Source of the DNA: Ralstonia sp. UBA689
GTDB lineage: Bacteria > Pseudomonadota > Gammaproteobacteria > Burkholderiales > Burkholderiaceae
Assembly (NCBI RefSeq): GCF_002298975.1
Contig: NZ_DBMV01000009.1
Coordinates: forward strand, 28,570 to 92,569
Direction of reading: 5' to 3'
Length of the DNA: 64,000 nt
Part shown: in pieces, positions 19,892 through 27,580 of the stretch
How positions within the stretch are numbered: the first letter of the stretch is position 1
How the letters are laid out: each line of letters opens with the position of its first letter
Made by a program: the position numbers and the translations under genes
Notes under the pieces: generated by a model
Told to the model about the DNA's origin: nothing
The model's input: the letters and a program-made list of their open reading frames with translations, nothing else
Database searches by the model: none

Positions 19892-20694
19892 GCGTCTTCC
19901 TCCTCGGGCGTGGCCTGCGGGGTTGCCTGCAAGGCACGGCGGCGCTGCCATTGGAGGCGCGCGGCAGCCTCGTCGGCGGCCAGGCCGGCGGCCATCGCTC
20001 CGGTCACGGCAATCACCAGGCTCAAACGGTAAGGCAGCTTGAAGGCGACCAGCGCCAGCACCGCTGCCACCGCCACCGCCATGAGGGTGGCACGGCTTCG
20101 AATGGTCGACACCATGACAGGAATCAGCGCCAGCGTCCCGGCCAGTGCCAGGCCCCACGCATCAGGAAACAGGCTCGCCGCGACGATGCCCACGATGGAC
20201 GACACCTGCCAGGCCACGAAGCTCAGCAGGACCATGCCCCAGAAGTAGCCCTCCTTGCCCGCCTCCGGCGCGGCCGACGGGTACTTCTGGGTGAACAGCA
20301 CAAACGGCAGATCACCGTTGAACACGCCCAGGACAACCCGCCGTACGAACGGCAGATGTCCGAAATGCTGTGCCAACCCCGCGCTGAAGATGATGAAGCG
20401 CACGTTGACGATGAACGCCGTCAGCAACACCGTCCAGATCGGTAGCCCGGCCGCCAGCAGCGGCAGCACCGCCAGTTGCGACGACCCCGCATAGACGAAG
20501 ATCGTCATGCCGATCGCCTGCGGAATGGTCAGCACCGACTTGCTCATCGCCACGCCGGTCACCGTGCCCCAGGCAAGCACCGGCGGCAGCGACGGCATGT
20601 AAGCCCGCATGCCGGCGAAAAAACCGGCGCGCTCGGCTGGGTCGATCGCCTGCCAGCGGCGTTGCAGCGCGGCGCTCCAGCGGATTAACGCCAT
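19888..20694 (-). CDS. azlC: AzlC-family branched-chain amino acid exporter, large subunit
   Basis: Inner-membrane export protein of the AzlC family. The start MALIRWSAALQRRWQ gives 268 aa. The open frame continues to 20901 but that part is not conserved in type. Motifs: FFAGMRAYMPSLPPVLAWG, FVYAGSSQLAVLPLL, FIVNVRFIIFSAGLAQHF. The last 25 residues are charged and low in complexity (QATPQATPEEEDA). First gene of azlC-azlD-rarD. No regulator is adjacent. Confidence 0.9.
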   Translation of the reverse strand: MALIRWSAALQRRWQAIDPAERAGFFAGMRAYMPSLPPVLAWGTVTGVAMSKSVLTIPQAIGMTIFVYAGSSQLAVLPLLAAGLPIWTVLLTAFIVNVRFIIFSAGLAQHFGHLPFVRRVVLGVFNGDLPFVLFTQKYPSAAPEAGKEGYFWGMVLLSFVAWQVSSIVGIVAASLFPDAWGLALAGTLALIPVMVSTIRSRATLMAVAVAAVLALVAFKLPYRLSLVIAVTGAMAAGLAADEAAARLQWQRRRALQATPQATPEEEDA

Positions 20695-21021
20695 GACGCC
20701 CTCACAAGCGGCGGATTCGTCTCTTTTTGATCGGCCGGCCAGGGATTGCCGGTAACGCGCAAACGTTGGAATGTCGGGGGCGACATGGGTGGCTCGCAGG
20801 AAACGGACGATTATACTTTTTGTGTTAAGTGCCCGCTTAATGCCGATCCGAATACGACAGACAGCGTGCGCCGATTCGTGCCGGGCGCCACGGTGAAACA
20901 TTCAGCGTTGGCGTGCCAGCGCCCACCCCTTACAATTTCGCCTTTGTCGGCATTTGAGCCTGCGGCCATACAGGATGTGGCTGACCCTCGGTCAGACCCC
21001 ATCGGCATTTCTCACCTCATC
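20695..21021. other. Intergenic region between azlC and the zinc-finger gene
   Basis: A 327-nt divergent region. It holds the probable plus-strand promoter listed separately and, at 20981-20995, a short perfect hairpin (CTGACC, 3-nt loop, GGTCAG) in the expected 5' leader of the zinc-finger gene. The open frame that runs through it (20746 on) lacks protein character. Confidence 0.5.
20908..20936 (+). promoter_or_regulatory. Probable sigma-70 promoter for the zinc-finger gene and waaF
   Basis: TTGGCG (20908-20913), a 17-nt spacer and TACAAT (20931-20936) match the vegetative consensus at 4 of 6 and 5 of 6 positions. The start codon is about 80 nt beyond the expected transcript start. Confidence 0.55.
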
Positions 21022-21219
21022 ATGACCACGCATACCGCACCCACGATCGAAATCGGCGCTGACGACCTGCCGCTGCATTGCCCGACCGCCAAGACGCCGG
21101 CCTGGAACTACCACCCGCGCGTGTTCCTCGACATTGCCGACACCGGCGAGGTCAAGTGCCCGTACTGCGGCACGGTCTACAAGCTGGCCCCCGGCGTAGA
21201 ACTGAAGGGCCACCATTGA
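21022..21219 (+). CDS. CHCC-type zinc-finger protein
   Basis: Small protein of 65 aa, MTTHTAPTIEIGADDLP onward, with Cys20, His31, Cys46 and Cys49 in the zf-CHCC pattern (HCP, YHPRVFLDI, KCPYCGTVYKL). This family is related to the NDUFS6 zinc protein of mitochondrial complex I, but its role in bacteria is not established. The frame runs upstream to 20746, and only the 21022 start agrees with the family. Lies 49 nt before waaF and may be co-transcribed. Confidence 0.88.
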   Translation: MTTHTAPTIEIGADDLPLHCPTAKTPAWNYHPRVFLDIADTGEVKCPYCGTVYKLAPGVELKGHH

Positions 21220-21268
21220 GCCGTCTTCACCCGTTGTACGCTGGTCGCAACCCACTTCCGGCGAATCG

Positions 21269-22294
21269 ATGATGCGCAAGATCCTCGTAGTCGCCCCTAA
21301 CTGGATCGGCGACGCGCTGATGGCGCAGCCGCTGTTTGCGCAGATCAAGGCGCGGCACCCGCGCGCGCAGATTCACGCCATCGCCCCCAAGTGGGTGGCG
21401 CCGGTGCTCGCACGCATGCCGGAAATCGCCCGTGTGTTGCCCACCGACCTCGCCCACGGCAAGCTGCAGCTCGGCAGCCGCACGATGTTCGCCCAGCGGA
21501 TCAAGGGCGAAACCTTCGACGTGGCCTACGTGCTGCCGAACTCGTTCAAGAGCGCGCTCATTCCATGGCTGGCCGGCATTCCGCTGCGCATCGGCTACAA
21601 GGGCGAATCGCGCCTGGGCGTGCTCAACGTGCGCTACCCGAATCCGCCCAAGAACGAGCGCCCGCCAATGGTGCAGCACTATGCAGCGCTGGCCTTCAAG
21701 CCTGGCGCCAAGCTGCCCGACGCCCTGCCCGACCCGAAGCTGGACGTCGACGTGCAACGCGTGGCGGCCACATCGGCCAAGTTCGGTATTCCGGGCAATG
21801 CGCGGCTGATCGCCTTTTGCCCCGGCGCGGAATACGGCCCGGCCAAGCGCTGGCCCGCCGAGCATTTCGCCGAGCTTGCGCAGATGCTGCGCCGCTCGTT
21901 CCCGTACGCGCAGATCGTCACGCTCGGTTCGGGCAAGGACCGCGAGATGGCCGATGCCATCGTCGAGCGCGCCCCTTTCGTGCGCAACCTCTGCGGTGAA
22001 ACCTCGCTCGACGAAGCCATCGAACTGCTCGCCCGGTCCGAGGCCGCCATCTGCAACGACTCGGGCCTGATGCATGTGACGGCCGCCCTCGGGCGACCGC
22101 AGGTGGCCGTGTTCGGCTCCAGCGACCCGCGCCACACGCCGCCCCTGTCACCCGCTGCGAGTATCATGTGGCTCCATCTGGAGTGCAGCCCGTGCTTTGC
22201 ACGCGAATGCCCGCTCGGCCACTTGCGCTGCCTGCGCGACATTGGCCCCGAGATGGTGTTTCATGAATTGCGCCGGCTGCTGCAGCCGGTATAA
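21269..22294 (+). CDS. waaF: ADP-heptose:LPS heptosyltransferase II
   Basis: Adds the second heptose to the inner core of lipopolysaccharide at the cytoplasmic face of the inner membrane. Glycosyltransferase family 9, 341 aa. Motifs: KILVVAPNWIGDALMAQPLF at the N-terminus, FCPGAEYGPAKRWP in the middle and CNDSGLMHVTAALGRPQVAVFGSSDPRHTPP near residue 270. Two tandem ATGs (21269 and 21272) are possible starts. Confidence 0.95.
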   Translation: MMRKILVVAPNWIGDALMAQPLFAQIKARHPRAQIHAIAPKWVAPVLARMPEIARVLPTDLAHGKLQLGSRTMFAQRIKGETFDVAYVLPNSFKSALIPWLAGIPLRIGYKGESRLGVLNVRYPNPPKNERPPMVQHYAALAFKPGAKLPDALPDPKLDVDVQRVAATSAKFGIPGNARLIAFCPGAEYGPAKRWPAEHFAELAQMLRRSFPYAQIVTLGSGKDREMADAIVERAPFVRNLCGETSLDEAIELLARSEAAICNDSGLMHVTAALGRPQVAVFGSSDPRHTPPLSPAASIMWLHLECSPCFARECPLGHLRCLRDIGPEMVFHELRRLLQPV

Positions 22295-22349
22295 ATGCAC
22301 TCAAACAGCCGCTCCAGTACCGTCAGTCCCCCCTCAAACTCTAGCTGCC

Positions 22350-22790
22350 ATGCCACGATTTGCCCGCCTGTTCGAAGCCGCCGAGGACATCCTCGAAGCC
22401 TATCGCGATGCGCTCAAGCGCCGCGATGCCGACAGCGCGCTCAAGCTGTGGCTGGACGAAGACTCGGTGAGCTTCATCCTGCCCGACGGCCAGCGCCTGT
22501 ACGGCCACGAGCAACTGCGCGGGTGCCTCGACGCGCTGGTCGAGAAGAACCCGGTCTGGATCGAATGCCTCTCCCAGCAGGTGCACTCGTCGCTGGGCGT
22601 ATCGATCTTCGAGGCGACCGAAGCGCTACGCTTCTCCGCCACCTCCACCGAAGCCGATCTGTACGTGCACACCACCTACGTGCTGATGCAGAACCATGAA
22701 GGCTGGCGCATCGCCCACGTGCATTCCAGCCAGGCGGCGGAAGAGCGCGTAGCGGCCTCCATGGCCAGCGTTTCGCACTCACTGCACTGA
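22350..22790 (+). CDS. NTF2-like/SnoaL-fold protein of unknown function
   Basis: 146 aa from MPRFARLFEAAEDILEAYRDALKRRD. The pattern of an N-terminal helix (EAYRDALKRRDADSALKLW) followed by beta strands ending YVLMQNHEGWRIAHVHSS is typical of the DUF4440/NTF2-like fold, which can be an enzyme or a ligand-binding module. The open frame extends upstream into waaF, but that part is a shadow of waaF. Lies 55 nt after waaF and 49 nt before the hydrolase gene, so it probably shares their transcript. Confidence 0.75.
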   Translation: MPRFARLFEAAEDILEAYRDALKRRDADSALKLWLDEDSVSFILPDGQRLYGHEQLRGCLDALVEKNPVWIECLSQQVHSSLGVSIFEATEALRFSATSTEADLYVHTTYVLMQNHEGWRIAHVHSSQAAEERVAASMASVSHSLH

Positions 22791-22839
22791 GCCGCACCAC
22801 ATTCGGCGTGGCCGCTGGATTCGCTACACCCGCTGCCCG

Positions 22840-23958
22840 ATGACCTACTCGTCTCGCCATGCTGCCCCCGCTGAACTGAACCTCGGCGCCATGCTGGCGG
22901 GGCCGTTCGAGCCGCATGCGTTCCGCTCGCCGTGGTGGCTGATCGGCGGCAACGCACAGACCATCGTGCCGGCGCGCCTGTGGCGCTTCCCGCGCATCAC
23001 CTACCGGCGCGAGCGCTGGGACACGCCCGATCAAGACTTCATCGACCTCGACTGGACCACGCACGAGGCAGACGCCCATGCGCCGCTGGTCGTCATGTTC
23101 CATGGGCTGGAGGGCGACTCGCGCAGCCATTACGCGCGGCTGATGATGGATGCGCTGCGCGCGCGCCGCTGGCCGGGCGTCGTGCCGCACTTTCGCGGCT
23201 GCTCGGGCGAGATGAACCGCGCACCCCGCATGTACCACTGTGGCGATGGCGCCGAGATCGCGTGGATCCTGGAACGGCTCTATCAGACGGTCTGCCTGCC
23301 CCAGGGCCGCAAACTGCTGGCCGTCGGCATATCGCTGGGCGGCAATGCGCTGCTGCGCTATCTGGGTGAGCACGGTACCGGCGCGCGCCATCTGAGCGCT
23401 GCGGCGACGGTCTCCGCGCCGCTGGACATGCGAGCCGGCGGCGCTGCGCTTTCGCGGGGCTTCAACATGGTGTACACGCGCATGTTCCTGCGCACGCTCA
23501 AGGAAAAGGCCAACGCGAAGCTCGACCAGCACCCCGGCCTGTACGACCGGGCCACCATGCTGGCTGCACGCAACCTGAGCGAGTTCGACAACCTCGTCAC
23601 GGCGCCACTGCACGGTTTTCGCGATGTGCTCGACTACTGGACACGTGCTTCATCCAAGCCGATCCTGCGTGAAGTGCGCGTGCCGACGCTGGTGCTCAAC
23701 GCGCGCAACGACCCCTTCCTGCCTGGACAGCACCTGCCCGGCCCGGCCGACGTATCGCCGGACATCGTGCTCGACCAACCGGAGCATGGCGGCCATGTTG
23801 GCTTCCTGCTGCGTCACGATGGCGGCCTGCGCCACATGGCCGGCCGCATCGATTGGATGCCGGCGCGCGTCCTGCGCTTCTTTGACGACGCGCTGGGCAG
23901 CCCGGGCCCGCTGCTGCCCGCACAGCCCAATGGCATGGTGGGAGGCATCCATGGATGA
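22840..23958 (+). CDS. YheT-type alpha/beta hydrolase
   Basis: 372 aa alpha/beta-hydrolase resembling E. coli YheT, a putative esterase. Visible are GGNAQTIVPARLWR near residue 35, oxyanion region MFHGLEGDSRSHYARLM, nucleophile elbow GISLGGNALLRYLG with Ser165, acid region NARNDPFLPGQ and PEHGGHVGFLLRHD with the catalytic His. No signal peptide, so probably cytoplasmic. Its stop overlaps the start of the next gene by 8 nt, which suggests coupled translation. Confidence 0.85.
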   Translation: MTYSSRHAAPAELNLGAMLAGPFEPHAFRSPWWLIGGNAQTIVPARLWRFPRITYRRERWDTPDQDFIDLDWTTHEADAHAPLVVMFHGLEGDSRSHYARLMMDALRARRWPGVVPHFRGCSGEMNRAPRMYHCGDGAEIAWILERLYQTVCLPQGRKLLAVGISLGGNALLRYLGEHGTGARHLSAAATVSAPLDMRAGGAALSRGFNMVYTRMFLRTLKEKANAKLDQHPGLYDRATMLAARNLSEFDNLVTAPLHGFRDVLDYWTRASSKPILREVRVPTLVLNARNDPFLPGQHLPGPADVSPDIVLDQPEHGGHVGFLLRHDGGLRHMAGRIDWMPARVLRFFDDALGSPGPLLPAQPNGMVGGIHG

Positions 23959-24532
23959 GATCGTCCGCCAGGCCATGGCCAAATGGCCGAACGTGCCGAA
24001 TTGCTTTGGCTGGCTGGCGCTGGACCGCCGTGGCCAATGGCGCATGCGCAATGAATTTGCGCAGGCCAACAAGCTGTCGGGCGACCCGATCCGCCATACG
24101 CCGCTCATCGACTTCATCGCGCGCAACTACGCGCATGACGATGCGGGCCGCTGGTTCTTCCAAAACGGGCCGCAGCGGGTGTTCGTCGAACTCGATTACA
24201 CGCCGTGGATCGTGCGGCTGATGCCTGACGGTGCGCCGCCCGCCTTCGTCACCACCTCAGGTGCGCCCTTCGTGCCGACCGGCTGCTTTGCCGACGAGCT
24301 CGGCAACGTGCTGCTGTCAGGCCGCGTGGCCGGGCTGGAAGCGGAAGAGACCATCGCCCTGCTGCACGATCACGACCTCGAGCCGTTCTCGTCACTGGCG
24401 CAATGGCTTGGCGAGGCGTGCAGCACCGCGCTTGGCACGCTGGCCGTGGGCGATGGCACGTTCGATATCGAGCCGATCCATAGCGCCGAGGTGCCGCGGC
24501 GTTATGGCTTTGTGCCGCATCCAACGGCGTAG
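23951..24532 (+). CDS. Conserved hypothetical protein coupled to the YheT-type hydrolase
   Basis: 193 aa beginning MDEIVRQAMAKWPNVPNCFGWL, with RHTPLIDFIARNYAHDDAGRWFFQNGPQRVFVEL in two adjoining segments and a proline-ended C-terminus. It looks like a known proteobacterial family of unknown function; I recall a DUF2946- or DUF2944-type label but cannot confirm which. No signal peptide or membrane helix seen. The start overlaps the hydrolase stop by 8 nt. Not assigned a function. Confidence 0.7.
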   Translation: MDEIVRQAMAKWPNVPNCFGWLALDRRGQWRMRNEFAQANKLSGDPIRHTPLIDFIARNYAHDDAGRWFFQNGPQRVFVELDYTPWIVRLMPDGAPPAFVTTSGAPFVPTGCFADELGNVLLSGRVAGLEAEETIALLHDHDLEPFSSLAQWLGEACSTALGTLAVGDGTFDIEPIHSAEVPRRYGFVPHPTA

Positions 24533-24559
24533 CGGCGAGGGTCGGCCGTCCGCCCTTTC

Positions 24560-26227
24560 CTACTTCGGCAACGCCTTATCCTCCGCCTTCTCCTCCTTGT
24601 ACTGCCGCTCCATCTGATGCAAGCGCGCATCCACTTCGGACAGCGTGTAGAAATCCGCATCGCCCGCTTCGCGCGCCAGCTTGAGCTGCTCCACCGCTGA
24701 ACCCCACGCGCCATCGCGCGCGTACTTCTCGGCCAGCGCTCGGTGCTGCTCGACGTGCTTGCCCTTGTCAGCATAGGCGCGCGCGAGCATGTCCCACCAG
24801 ATCGACTGCGTGGTGTCTTCGCGGGCCTTGTCCCGCAGATAGGGGATCGCATCATCCGTGCGACCGGCCGCCAGCAGCGTCTGCGCGTAGGTGATGCCGA
24901 CGGCGCGCGACAGCGGATACGCGGTGAGCGCTGCACGCGCCAGCGTCAGCGCTTCGGGCGCGTGGTTGCCGGCGCGCGCCAATTCGATGGCGGTGACGTC
25001 CAGATCGACGCTGCCCGAGGTGATGCCGGGAATGTTGCCGTACAGGCGCCGCGCTTCCAAAAGCGCCTGCTCGGCCTCGGCCAATCGCCCGGCCATCTGG
25101 TTGGCAACGGCCACGCCGTACCACAGCGCAGCCCGCTTCTCGACGGGCGCATCCGGCGCCGACGACAGTTGCGACTGCATCGCATTGCGCACGTCGAGGT
25201 AGGCACTGGTCGACGTCTCCTGCAGCACGCGCGCCCGCGCCTTGGCAAAGCCGAACTCGGGCCGGCGCGGCTGGCGCGGGTGCGGCAGGCCACGTGCGCG
25301 GTCCTCCATGTCGGCAATGCGCTCGCCCGTGAGCGGGTGGGTGCGCGCATAGCCGGGGATCACGCCGGTATCCGCAATGTTCGTCACACGCTGCAGGCGG
25401 CGGAAGAAGTCGGGCATGCCCTCGGGGTTGTAACCAGCGCCCGTGAGCAGCGTAAAGCCGACGCGGTCAGCCTCGCGCTCTGCGCTGCGCGAGAAGGCAA
25501 GCTGGTTCGACACCGCCGCCGCCTGCCCGCCCACGGCCAGCGCCTGCGCCGCGTCGCCGCTCTTGGTCGCCGCAAGCCCAGCCAGCAGGATCGACGCCAA
25601 CGCAATCCACATCGACTCGCCCGACTTGTCGATGCCGCGCGCGATATGCCGCTGCAACACGTGGCCCATTTCGTGGCCGAGCACGGAGGCCAGCTCCGAC
25701 TCACTCTCAGTGGCCACCAGCGTGCCCGTATTCACACCGATGTAGCCGCCCGGCAGCGCAAACGCATTGATGCCCGGGTCGCGCACGGCGAACAGCTCAA
25801 AGCTCGACGCGGAGCTACTGCCCCCCACGCGCTGCCGGCGTGCTGCCTCGATCAGCTTGTAGGCAATGGTGTTGAGGTAATCGGCGAGCAACGGGTCAGG
25901 CACGTAGTCCGGATCGCGGCGGATCTGGCGCATCACACGGTCGCCCAGGCGCCGCTCCATCTCCGGCGACAGCGCCGCCGTGGACGGGTCGCCCATGTCG
26001 GGCAACTCATACGTCGGCGCATCGATGACGGTCGGGTCTTTCTGCAGGTACGGCGACTGGCGGCCGATCTGTACGCTGCGGTTCAGGTTGCTCTGCACCT
26101 GGTCGGCTGCCGGCGCAGATGCCGGCCCCTGTGCCAGCACAGGCAGTGGCAACGGCACAAGCCAAGTCGACAACACCACAGCGGCGGTCAACTTGCGAGC
26201 GCGCGGCTGGAAGAGGAAAAGCGTCAT
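24560..26227 (-). CDS. M48 family metalloprotease with TPR repeats (BepA-like)
   Basis: Periplasmic zinc protease of the kind that monitors outer-membrane protein assembly (BepA/YfgC). 555 aa. Hydrophobic signal peptide over residues 12-33 ending VLAQG. The M48 domain carries HEMGH at residues 185-189 and a downstream Glu in SAEREADRVGF. After about residue 300 come TPR-like helical repeats (AALWYGVAVANQMAGRLAEAEQ, ARDGAWGSAVEQLKLAREAG). The tail is lysine- and glutamate-rich. Divergent from moaC. Confidence 0.88.
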   Translation of the reverse strand: MTLFLFQPRARKLTAAVVLSTWLVPLPLPVLAQGPASAPAADQVQSNLNRSVQIGRQSPYLQKDPTVIDAPTYELPDMGDPSTAALSPEMERRLGDRVMRQIRRDPDYVPDPLLADYLNTIAYKLIEAARRQRVGGSSSASSFELFAVRDPGINAFALPGGYIGVNTGTLVATESESELASVLGHEMGHVLQRHIARGIDKSGESMWIALASILLAGLAATKSGDAAQALAVGGQAAAVSNQLAFSRSAEREADRVGFTLLTGAGYNPEGMPDFFRRLQRVTNIADTGVIPGYARTHPLTGERIADMEDRARGLPHPRQPRRPEFGFAKARARVLQETSTSAYLDVRNAMQSQLSSAPDAPVEKRAALWYGVAVANQMAGRLAEAEQALLEARRLYGNIPGITSGSVDLDVTAIELARAGNHAPEALTLARAALTAYPLSRAVGITYAQTLLAAGRTDDAIPYLRDKAREDTTQSIWWDMLARAYADKGKHVEQHRALAEKYARDGAWGSAVEQLKLAREAGDADFYTLSEVDARLHQMERQYKEEKAEDKALPK

Positions 26228-26331
26228 ACGGAAAGCGCGGTGGGCGAAATCGATCCGGCAACGTCGCCGAAAGCCGGGTGCTTGCTATCATAAAACGCTT
26301 CGTATTCTGCCCCCTGATTCCGCTGTCATCC

Positions 26332-26808
26332 ATGCCGCAACTCACCCATTTCGATTCCGCCGGACAAGCCCATATGGTCGATGTCGGCGACAAGGCCGTT
26401 ACGCATCGCGTTGCGGTGGCTACCGGCACGATCCGCATGCTGCCGCAGACGTTTGCGCTGGTGCGCGACGGTACGGCCAAGAAAGGCGATGTGCTGGGGA
26501 TTGCGCGCATTGCGGCGATTCAGGGGTCCAAGCGAACGTCGGATCTGATTCCGCTGTGTCATCCGCTGGCGTTGACCAAGGTGGGCGTGGAGTTTGAATT
26601 GGATGAAGTTGCTCACACCGTACGCTGTACTGTTCGCGCTGAGACGCGTGGGCAAACTGGGGTGGAGATGGAGGCGCTGACTGCTGTGCAGGTTGGCCTG
26701 CTGACCATCTACGACATGTGCAAGGCCGTGGATCGGGGGATGGTGATTGGGGATGTGCGGTTGATGGAGAAGCGGGGGGGGAAGTCGGGGGAGTGGGTGT
26801 CGGATTAA
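26332..26808 (+). CDS. moaC: Cyclic pyranopterin monophosphate synthase accessory protein
   Basis: Acts with MoaA in the first step of molybdenum cofactor synthesis, making cPMP. The start MPQLTHFDSAGQAHMVDV gives 158 aa, the normal length. Motifs: AVATGTIRM, IPLCHPLALTKV and EMEALTAVQVGLLTIYDMCKAVD. The frame is open for 71 codons upstream but not conserved. Followed by a terminator shared with the convergent pilin gene. No other moa gene is near. Confidence 0.95.
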   Translation: MPQLTHFDSAGQAHMVDVGDKAVTHRVAVATGTIRMLPQTFALVRDGTAKKGDVLGIARIAAIQGSKRTSDLIPLCHPLALTKVGVEFELDEVAHTVRCTVRAETRGQTGVEMEALTAVQVGLLTIYDMCKAVDRGMVIGDVRLMEKRGGKSGEWVSD

Positions 26809-26830
26809 TACGCTTGCATGCTGCAGATGA

Positions 26831-26859
26831 AAAGAGCGTCCTGGGACGCTCTTTTTGTT
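26831..26859. terminator. Bidirectional terminator between moaC and the downstream pilin gene
   Basis: A 10-bp perfect stem (26831-26840 with 26845-26854, loop of 4) has T-runs on both sides, suiting moaC (plus) and the pilin gene at 26874 (minus). Confidence 0.85.
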
Positions 26860-26873
26860 TGTGTGCGCGGAAG

Positions 26874-27377
26874 TTAGCGGCACTCGGCAGGGGCGTATTT
26901 GGCATCCAGACTAGGAGACTTCTTCTGCGTCACGCCTGAATCTGGCTGCGTTTTCCCGCTTGCCGCACAAACCCATTGGATAGCTGCCGCAGGGATACTC
27001 CCGGCCTTTAAATTTCGACCCTCAGAATATGGCGTTAGCACCAACTGGTTCTTCGTGTCAGGTACAAGTTTCGGATCAAATGTGATCACAATTTCGCCAG
27101 TAGCGTCATCAACATCGAGCTTCGAGACGTTCTTGGTTGGAAAGAAATCCGATATTCCTTTCGAAAGTCTATCTTGGCCAGCAATAGCGTTTTCCGCCAC
27201 AAGCGTTTTTGTTTGCGCAGCCAATGCGAGCCCTTCGGTTACCTTCGCTCGGACGGTGTAATCCTGATACGCCGGTACGGCAATCGCCGCCAGAATACCG
27301 ACGATAGCGACAACGATCATGAGCTCAATGAGGGTGAACCCCTTTTGAACCCGCTTAGCAACGCGATGCTTCAACAT
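26874..27377 (-). CDS. Type IV pilin (PilA-like), copy 1
   Basis: Pilin subunit of a type IVa pilus. 167 aa from MLKHRVAKRV with a GGAG ribosome-binding site. Leader peptide of 13 residues is cut at KG before Phe14 (FTLIELMIVVAIVGILAAIA); Glu5 of the mature protein is kept. The Cys in WVCAAS and the Cys in the terminal AECR could form the C-terminal disulfide loop. The body between the N-terminal helix and the C-terminus differs strongly from copy 2 (29408-29917). Base composition is clearly more AT-rich than the neighbours; line 27001-27060 has 29 G+C of 60 by hand count. Confidence 0.92.
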   Translation of the reverse strand: MLKHRVAKRVQKGFTLIELMIVVAIVGILAAIAVPAYQDYTVRAKVTEGLALAAQTKTLVAENAIAGQDRLSKGISDFFPTKNVSKLDVDDATGEIVITFDPKLVPDTKNQLVLTPYSEGRNLKAGSIPAAAIQWVCAASGKTQPDSGVTQKKSPSLDAKYAPAECR

Positions 27378-27530
27378 GTCGACAACTCCCAGTTCGCTTT
27401 TGATGACAAAGAACTCAGTGGCCAAACTTCTTTTATCGAAATTAGCCCTTGAGAACCCCAAGCCTAAGCGAATCGGAAACAATTCATGTATCGCGCAACA
27501 ATTTTTGATAATAAGAAAAAATCCCTTCCA

Positions 27531-27562
27531 AAAATAACAAAGCGCTCCGAATGGAGCGCTTT
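27531..27562 (-). terminator. Intrinsic terminator after the PglL-type ligase gene
   Basis: A 10-bp perfect stem (27539-27548 with 27553-27562, loop of 4) is followed on the minus strand by a T-rich stretch (complement of 27531-27540). It lies 18 nt past the stop of the gene at 27581-29335 and upstream of pilin copy 1. Confidence 0.85.
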
Positions 27563-27580
27563 TTGTCGCGAGGCAGAAAG

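Noticed and set aside
20746..21021. Extended start of the zinc-finger protein at 20746
   Set aside because: The extra 92 residues lack family similarity, and a plausible promoter (20908-20936) lies within them.
27378..27530. Search for a sigma-54 or clear sigma-70 promoter of pilin copy 1
   Set aside because: Best candidates lacked proper GG/GC or hexamer spacing, so none was called.
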